Shown in pieces: positions 29,421-32,928 of a stretch of DNA of 32,928 nucleotides. The DNA comes from Vibrio jasicida CAIM 1864 = LMG 25398 (GTDB lineage: Bacteria > Pseudomonadota > Gammaproteobacteria > Enterobacterales > Vibrionaceae), in NCBI RefSeq assembly GCF_000400365.1, contig NZ_BAOG01000067.1, positions 1 through 32,928 on the forward strand, in the 5' to 3' direction. Numbering within the stretch: position 1 is the first letter of the stretch; every line of letters begins with the position of its first letter. The notes beneath the pieces were generated by a model, which made no database searches, was not told where the DNA came from, and saw only the letters and a list, made by a program, of their open reading frames with translations. The position numbers were made by a program, and so were the translations under genes.

Positions 29421-30679
29421 AACCGGCATCACCGATGGCTTCCAGGACATGATGGGAGAGATGAATACCGACAAAGCGTACGGTGCTCAGGCATGGAGAC
29501 ACAGTAAAGCGCTGACCACACGCTCTCACGCGTTCGAAAAAGCCTTGTATGTCCGCCGGCCCAGCTGACCGGAAAATATGAGGTCAGAATTGCCCAACAT
29601 GAGACCGCGCAACGCGACATTGATGAGGCCATCAAGCGTCTTGAGCGTGAAATTGACATCATAAGTGAGCAGCTTAGAAAAGAGACGCAGGACTTTTACG
29701 AGCAGTGCTTTACCCGTACGCGCTTAGCAATGAAATCCGCCGCCCGTAAAAAAGTCGACTAAGACGATTTTTACGGCGCCAACTGGATTGGCTGCGATTA
29801 TTTTCTCAGTCGCAATAGCCAAGCACCGCGCACCACCTATGACGACTTACAAGCCGAGCACATTGTGTTTAACTTCCCCTACAATTCTGAGCGCGACGAT
29901 CCGGTTCAACTGAAATATCGCCGAACCGCGGTTTATACCAGCGCTGTCTATCCAATGTGTGATGAATGTTGGGACAGCAGTTACTGGCTGCGTGCTGGCT
30001 TACTGTGGCGTTTATTCTACGGTATCGAAGAAAACAACCCACAACTGGTCCATGACGAGCTCGATTATGACGGCTTCTTTTCTCAAATCATAGGCGCGGA
30101 AACCACACCAGAAGACAAAGCCAATATGTTGGTATAGCCAGCATTGAGCGTGGAAACTCAATCAACCAGCGGTCGCATCATGCGTGGTTATGGTCAGGTT
30201 CTCGATAAAACGCTCGATCACCAAGTCAGAGAGGTGTGGAATGGCGTAACAGGATGGGTTGGCGTTGAAGCAGGTCACCTGCTCACAGGATCGGCGTATT
30301 TCATTGTTCGAGAGGCGATGCCTATGCTGCAGTCGATGCTCACCATGATGACGCTAATGTCCTTGTCGCTTTCGTATATGGGACTGCAGTTGGTGGGAGT
30401 TTTGCCGCAACTTAGATAGCAAGCTGTTGGAGTCCGTGTATGAGATGCATGAGAACTTTAACCCACGGACGGGATCGCTCAACTACATGGATGATTCTAT
30501 CTTGAAATTTGTGATGATCGTCTTTTACGTAATCGTGCCAGCAATATGGTTTGGGATACAGGGCTAGGCTAGCTATCGTGTAAATGGTGTATCAATGGAC
30601 AGTGCAATGGAAAAAGTAAATCAAACAACCCAAAGAGGATTGGAGTTTATGAGAGAGCAAGTATCCAAGAAGCTCTAGC
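29344..30679 (+). pseudogene. TraG N-terminal homologue (ICE-type), multiple stops
   Basis: A degraded gene. Frame one (29344 on) reads MKSPLLSIVTLMASAAMVGP, then a TAG, then ITDGFQDMMGEMNTDKAYGA; it shifts near 29560. The next frame has REIDIISEQLRKETQDFYEQ, CFTRTRLAMKSAARKKVD, a TAA (29760-29762), then ANWIGCDYFL, FNFPYNSERDDPVQL, PMCDECWDSSYW. A TAG follows (30135-30137), then SAYFIVREAMPMLQSMLTMM. It shifts again near 30410 and ends NYMDDSILKFVMIVFYVIVP, with a stop at 30677-30679. The 'FYeqC..aR.. D..WiG..yFl....y.d..a...v.FPYd..Rd' pattern matches the TraG N-terminal domain of ICEs. At least two in-frame stops and two frameshifts make it dead. Confidence 0.7.
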
Positions 30680-30686
30680 AAAAAAT

Positions 30687-30714
30687 GAAAGGCTACTAAT
30701 AATAGTAGCCTTTC
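30687..30714. terminator. 12-bp perfect hairpin after the TraG remnant
   Basis: GAAAGGCTACTA/TAGTAGCCTTTC (30687-30698 with 30703-30714, loop ataa) is flanked by A5 on the left and a TTTC on the right. It is likely the native terminator of the ICE transfer operon, retained with the remnant. Confidence 0.7.
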
Positions 30715-30745
30715 GTCATACACTCTGTACCTGTGTAAGCTCTGG

Positions 30746-30898
30746 TTACATCCTTTTCCTTAGCCTGGGGCACACGTGATAACACTTTTCAGGTTCAAGA
30801 ACATTATAAATATCAAGTGACTCCTCAACCTCAGCATACAGACGGTTACCTTTGTCTTCTAGATAGGCCTGACGCCATCTTTTTAGAAACGCTAACAT
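30746..30898 (-). CDS. Small hypothetical protein, 50 aa
   Basis: This 50-codon frame has a near-perfect ribosome binding site (aaaaggaggcttagATG, GGAGG 5 bp before the ATG) and starts MLAFLKRWRQAYLEDKGNRL, ending CYHVCPRLRKRM. It has a Lys/Arg-rich end and two Cys. I know no family. It is divergent from the 197-aa gene at 31095, with a DnaA box between them. Strong translation signal and clean frame are the only evidence. Confidence 0.6.
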   Translation of the reverse strand: MLAFLKRWRQAYLEDKGNRLYAEVEESLDIYNVLEPEKCYHVCPRLRKRM

Positions 30899-31014
30899 CT
30901 AAGCCTCCTTTTCAGATATGGTTAAATTACCATCATCTTGCGCATTTATGCATGCAGTTGCAAATTGAGCACTTAAAGTTTCGAGTCATCTTCACACAGC
31001 TTACTCCCCAATTT

Positions 31015-31023
31015 TGTGGATAA
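31015..31023 (-). other. Perfect DnaA box (minus orientation)
   Basis: TGTGGATAA is the complement of TTATCCACA and lies in the divergent gap between the 50-aa gene and the 197-aa gene. A role in regulation or a chance match is equally possible here. Confidence 0.45.
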
Positions 31024-31094
31024 CTGTTTTAATGTTATTAAAAACAGATTATTGAGCTACCGTTCGACAAAATACCTTAAGGTTAAAATCCCCA

Positions 31095-31688
31095 ATGACA
31101 GAAAAAATTCACTATGACATTCAACATATTAAAATCAAAAGCGATAAAGAAAGCGCTCAGCTGGCCCAGCAGTGGCAGCAGGTGTCACAAATTTGCCGTG
31201 AGGGATCTCTTGGTGAAATGGCGCGAGCGAGACTGGCATTTAACCTTGTCGATTACATCACCAGTGAAGATCTGCCATTTCGTTTGCTCATCACCCGGGC
31301 TCCCCAAGCCATGGCGGCCATCGGTGAAGAAGTCAACGTCTATAAAGAAAGTCGCGTTATCAACGGCAAGCAAAGCGGCATGGTGTATGCTAAAATTGAG
31401 CAAATGCTGCCAAGAGAAATCCACTACACGAATCAGTTTGTGGCCACGCGTTACGTCGATGGCCTGACCAGGCCATTACCTTCTGCATCACTCATTGATT
31501 GCCTTAAAACCGGAGAGATCATCACACCACTCGATGGCATCTTATTTCTCGGCTGTAAACGCATTGCTAGCGACATATCGCGCCTGAAAAAGTCAGCGCC
31601 AGACATGAACATTAATATGATGCGTATTGAGATTTCAGATAGTTTCACTGGTACATCGAGAAAGATAGCCAGTTATAAACTCAACTAG
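31095..31688 (+). CDS. Hypothetical protein, 197 aa
   Basis: A clean 197-residue frame with no signal peptide and no obvious domain. It has AQLAQQWQQVSQICREGSLG at the N-terminus, an Ala/Arg-rich helix and LITRAPQAMAAIGEEVNVYK in the middle, and regular strands later (ATRYVDGLTRPLPSASLIDC, GEIITPLDGILFLGCKRIAS). I do not recognise it. It is the only intact larger gene in the decayed right arm, and its neighbours are remnants, so it may be a late-acquired gene. No strong ribosome binding site is visible (ggttaaaatccccaATG). Confidence 0.6.
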   Translation: MTEKIHYDIQHIKIKSDKESAQLAQQWQQVSQICREGSLGEMARARLAFNLVDYITSEDLPFRLLITRAPQAMAAIGEEVNVYKESRVINGKQSGMVYAKIEQMLPREIHYTNQFVATRYVDGLTRPLPSASLIDCLKTGEIITPLDGILFLGCKRIASDISRLKKSAPDMNINMMRIEISDSFTGTSRKIASYKLN

Positions 31689-31810
31689 GTAACACTCAAG
31701 TGTTCTAGCTTGGTGATCAGATACAGGTAAAAGCTTAGTCTGTGAAGGCTTTGGACATAAATGTGTTTCAGGGACTCTAACAATTAGCGATTAATGAATA
31801 ACTTTTACGA

Positions 31811-31822
31811 GGCAAATTTGCC
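31811..31822. promoter_or_regulatory. Palindrome ggcaaatttgcc upstream of phage-type regulator
   Basis: A perfect 12-bp palindrome 69 bp before the regulator remnant. It could have been its operator. Confidence 0.35.
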
Positions 31823-31890
31823 AATTAGTACTTGTTTGTACAGTACACACTTTGAGCTCTCATGCCTAACATAGTTTCATATCAATTATT

Positions 31891-32179
31891 TATAAAGCAT
31901 CCCGCTTTGAGGGACAGTTCAATGAAGTATCACGAAATGACAAAAACTATATTTTTCGTGAGTTTGAATGTGGTTTAACCGTTGAAGAAGCTGCTGAACT
32001 TTGTTTGAAAAGTGTGATTAAAATAGGGAAATAAGGGAAATGCAATTCCTCCAGTGTGTATAAGGCTGATGCGCATGAACAAGGTCGGGGAACTGAGCAT
32101 CTGCGATGATAGGGAGAACTTCGTGATGAGACATGACCGCATAGAACTTCCGACCAGACAGGTAGTAACAGCTCAATAA
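31891..32179 (+). pseudogene. Phage-type small regulator, frameshifted
   Basis: Frame one (31891 to 32034) reads YKASRFEGQFNEVSRNDKNY, then EFECGLTVEEAAELCLKSV, ending IGK and a TAA. A +1 frame then continues KGNAIPPVCIRLMRMNKVGE, LSICDDRENFVMRHDRIEL, PTRQVVTAQ and a TAA at 32177. Joined, they look like a small regulator family found in Vibrio mobile DNA and phages (pattern 'wdkGk.IPp.ckRLMrmnk.rel'). No in-frame start codon precedes YKAS (TAA upstream), so the 5' end is also lost. Inactive by sequence. Confidence 0.65.
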
Positions 32180-32334
32180 GTGTTAATTGGTGTAGCGCTG
32201 TAGGAGTCAGGTGGTTCCAATGATATCGTAATGACTCATCAGAGCCTAAATTATACTAGGGCTTTAAAGAGATTGGTTTAACATAAAGGCTCGTTTTTGA
32301 ACATTTTTATAAGCAGCTCAGTGCATTAAGTGTC

Positions 32335-32340
32335 TATAAT
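32335..32340 (+). promoter_or_regulatory. -10-like TATAAT before small gene
   Basis: TATAAT at 32335-32340 lies 33 bp upstream of the TTG start of the next gene. No good -35 at the expected 17-bp spacing, so the promoter call is weak. Confidence 0.35.
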
Positions 32341-32372
32341 ATACAAGAGAGCTTTACCAGCGAGGGATACAA

Positions 32373-32696
32373 TTGGATACTATCGAGAAATTAGGCGTAC
32401 TCGAATACTCTAAACGTTTAATGGAATATTCTTTAGAAGCGAAAATCACTCCCTTAAACGTCCTGTTTGGCAATCCATTAACCAAACTTGAAAAGATGTC
32501 CAAGTTGGTGGGTGATTACTTGGAAAATCAGTCAACAAATGATAGATACAGTTGGGGTGATGAAGATAAAGCTAGGTCAAATTTATTTGTTAGCCAAACT
32601 CGCATTATTGAACTTCATATCCATACTAACAACTTTATACTCTCAGCAGCCTGTATAGTAATTTATTGCATGCCGCTCTTTATATTCAGTATGTGA
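32373..32696 (+). CDS. Hypothetical protein, 107 aa, C-terminal membrane segment
   Basis: A 107-codon frame with a TTG start and GAGGGA ribosome binding site about 6 bp upstream. It starts MDTIEKLGVLEYSKRLMEYS and is soluble and helical for ~85 residues, then has a strongly hydrophobic end (NFILSAACIVIYCMPLFIFS). No family known. It converges with the partial gene at the window edge, 9 bp apart. Real translation is plausible but not certain. Confidence 0.5.
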   Translation: MDTIEKLGVLEYSKRLMEYSLEAKITPLNVLFGNPLTKLEKMSKLVGDYLENQSTNDRYSWGDEDKARSNLFVSQTRIIELHIHTNNFILSAACIVIYCMPLFIFSM

Positions 32697-32705
32697 TTTC
32701 ACGGC

Positions 32706-32928
32706 TTAATCAATAACTGTGGCCGTTAACACTATATCTATTTCCGAAGTTGTAAAATGGCCTTTCGTAACGTCATCAACCTTCCTTATTATCTTATCTA
32801 CCTTATATAAGAAAGTACCTACGGGGATCACCATAAACTCACGAGCTATTGTCAAATGTGGTGTATGGAAGATCATGCAGTAGCTTGTTGATGAGTCTCC
32901 ATTTCTTTCACTCCATTGATGAAGCGAA
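32706..32928 (-). CDS. Partial CDS cut by window edge
   Basis: A 73-codon minus-strand frame runs from the window end to a TAA at 32706-32708, with the 5' end outside. It reads SLHQWSERNGDSSTSYCMIF at the start and GTFLYKVDKIIRKVDDVTKG then EIDIVLTATVID at the end. It is protein-like (regular strands and helices) but unidentified. If the molecule is circular, joining to position 1 keeps the frame open for about 25 more codons, then a TAG; no start codon is apparent in that extension except TTG. Confidence 0.55.
   Translation of the reverse strand, partial: SLHQWSERNGDSSTSYCMIFHTPHLTIAREFMVIPVGTFLYKVDKIIRKVDDVTKGHFTTSEIDIVLTATVID

Overview
This looks like a conjugative plasmid, or most of one, from a Vibrionaceae-type gammaproteobacterium. 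The grounds are a complete VirB/VirD4-type (P-type) type IV secretion system, a MobC plus relaxase pair, a stb-like maintenance operon, an IncFII-like RepA with an adjacent origin, two CRP-type sites, a plasmid-borne elbB, and a degenerate phage-type regulator of a kind I associate with Vibrio. The host assignment is inference from gene content; no rRNA or tRNA gene is present to confirm it.

Layout. Positions 1-1200 hold two small accessory genes and several hairpins. Positions 1219-2881 (minus) are a three-gene stb-like operon: DNA-binding protein, deviant Walker ATPase and membrane-anchored coiled coil. Positions 2890-3124 are a dense cis region, with 11-bp-phased repeats followed by a run of inverted repeats, best read as the stb operator and oriT. 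From it diverge mobC and a 969-residue relaxase (3125-6381, plus). A second protein, with its own ribosome binding site, is encoded in another frame inside the relaxase (4433-4768). An Abi_2/HEPN-type defence gene follows (6554-7510).

Positions 7574-22194 (minus) form one long transfer block, read from high to low coordinates: a small basic protein, a single-RHH protein, a tandem-RHH TraY-like protein, VirB1, B2, B3, B4, B5, an EexN entry-exclusion lipoprotein, B6, B7 (50 aa), B8, B9, B10, a small unknown protein, B11, VirD4, a TraL-like secreted protein and a topoisomerase III. Internal terminators lie after the single-RHH gene and between virB6 and virB7. Its control region (22195-22791) holds a near-consensus CRP site and several inverted repeats. 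It is shared with a divergent LexA/CI-like regulator whose catalytic lysine position is arginine.

Positions 23404-24961 (minus) hold cargo: a membrane-anchored unknown protein, ElbB, and an unknown protein overlapping elbB. Positions 24962-26770 form the replication module: a predicted ~140-nt RNA, a 45-codon leader peptide overlapping repA, RepA, and a putative oriV with a perfect CRP consensus, a DnaA box and an AT-rich stretch. Positions 26770-27484 are non-coding and rich in inverted repeats.

Positions 27485-30714 are decayed: an IS91-type transposase with frameshifts, a Tn3-type transposase fragment, then remnants of ICE-type (GI/type-G) conjugation genes (a TIGR03756-like protein and a TraG N-terminal homologue) with in-frame stops. 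The end of the window has small unknown genes, a frameshifted phage-type regulator and a gene cut by the window edge.

How it fits together: StbA/B/C-like proteins, MobC and the relaxase act at oriT; VirD4 links the relaxosome to the VirB channel; Eex blocks redundant entry; TopIII may help process transferred DNA; the CRP sites suggest that transfer and replication respond to carbon status. The intact P-type system and the decayed ICE-type remnants show a mosaic history.
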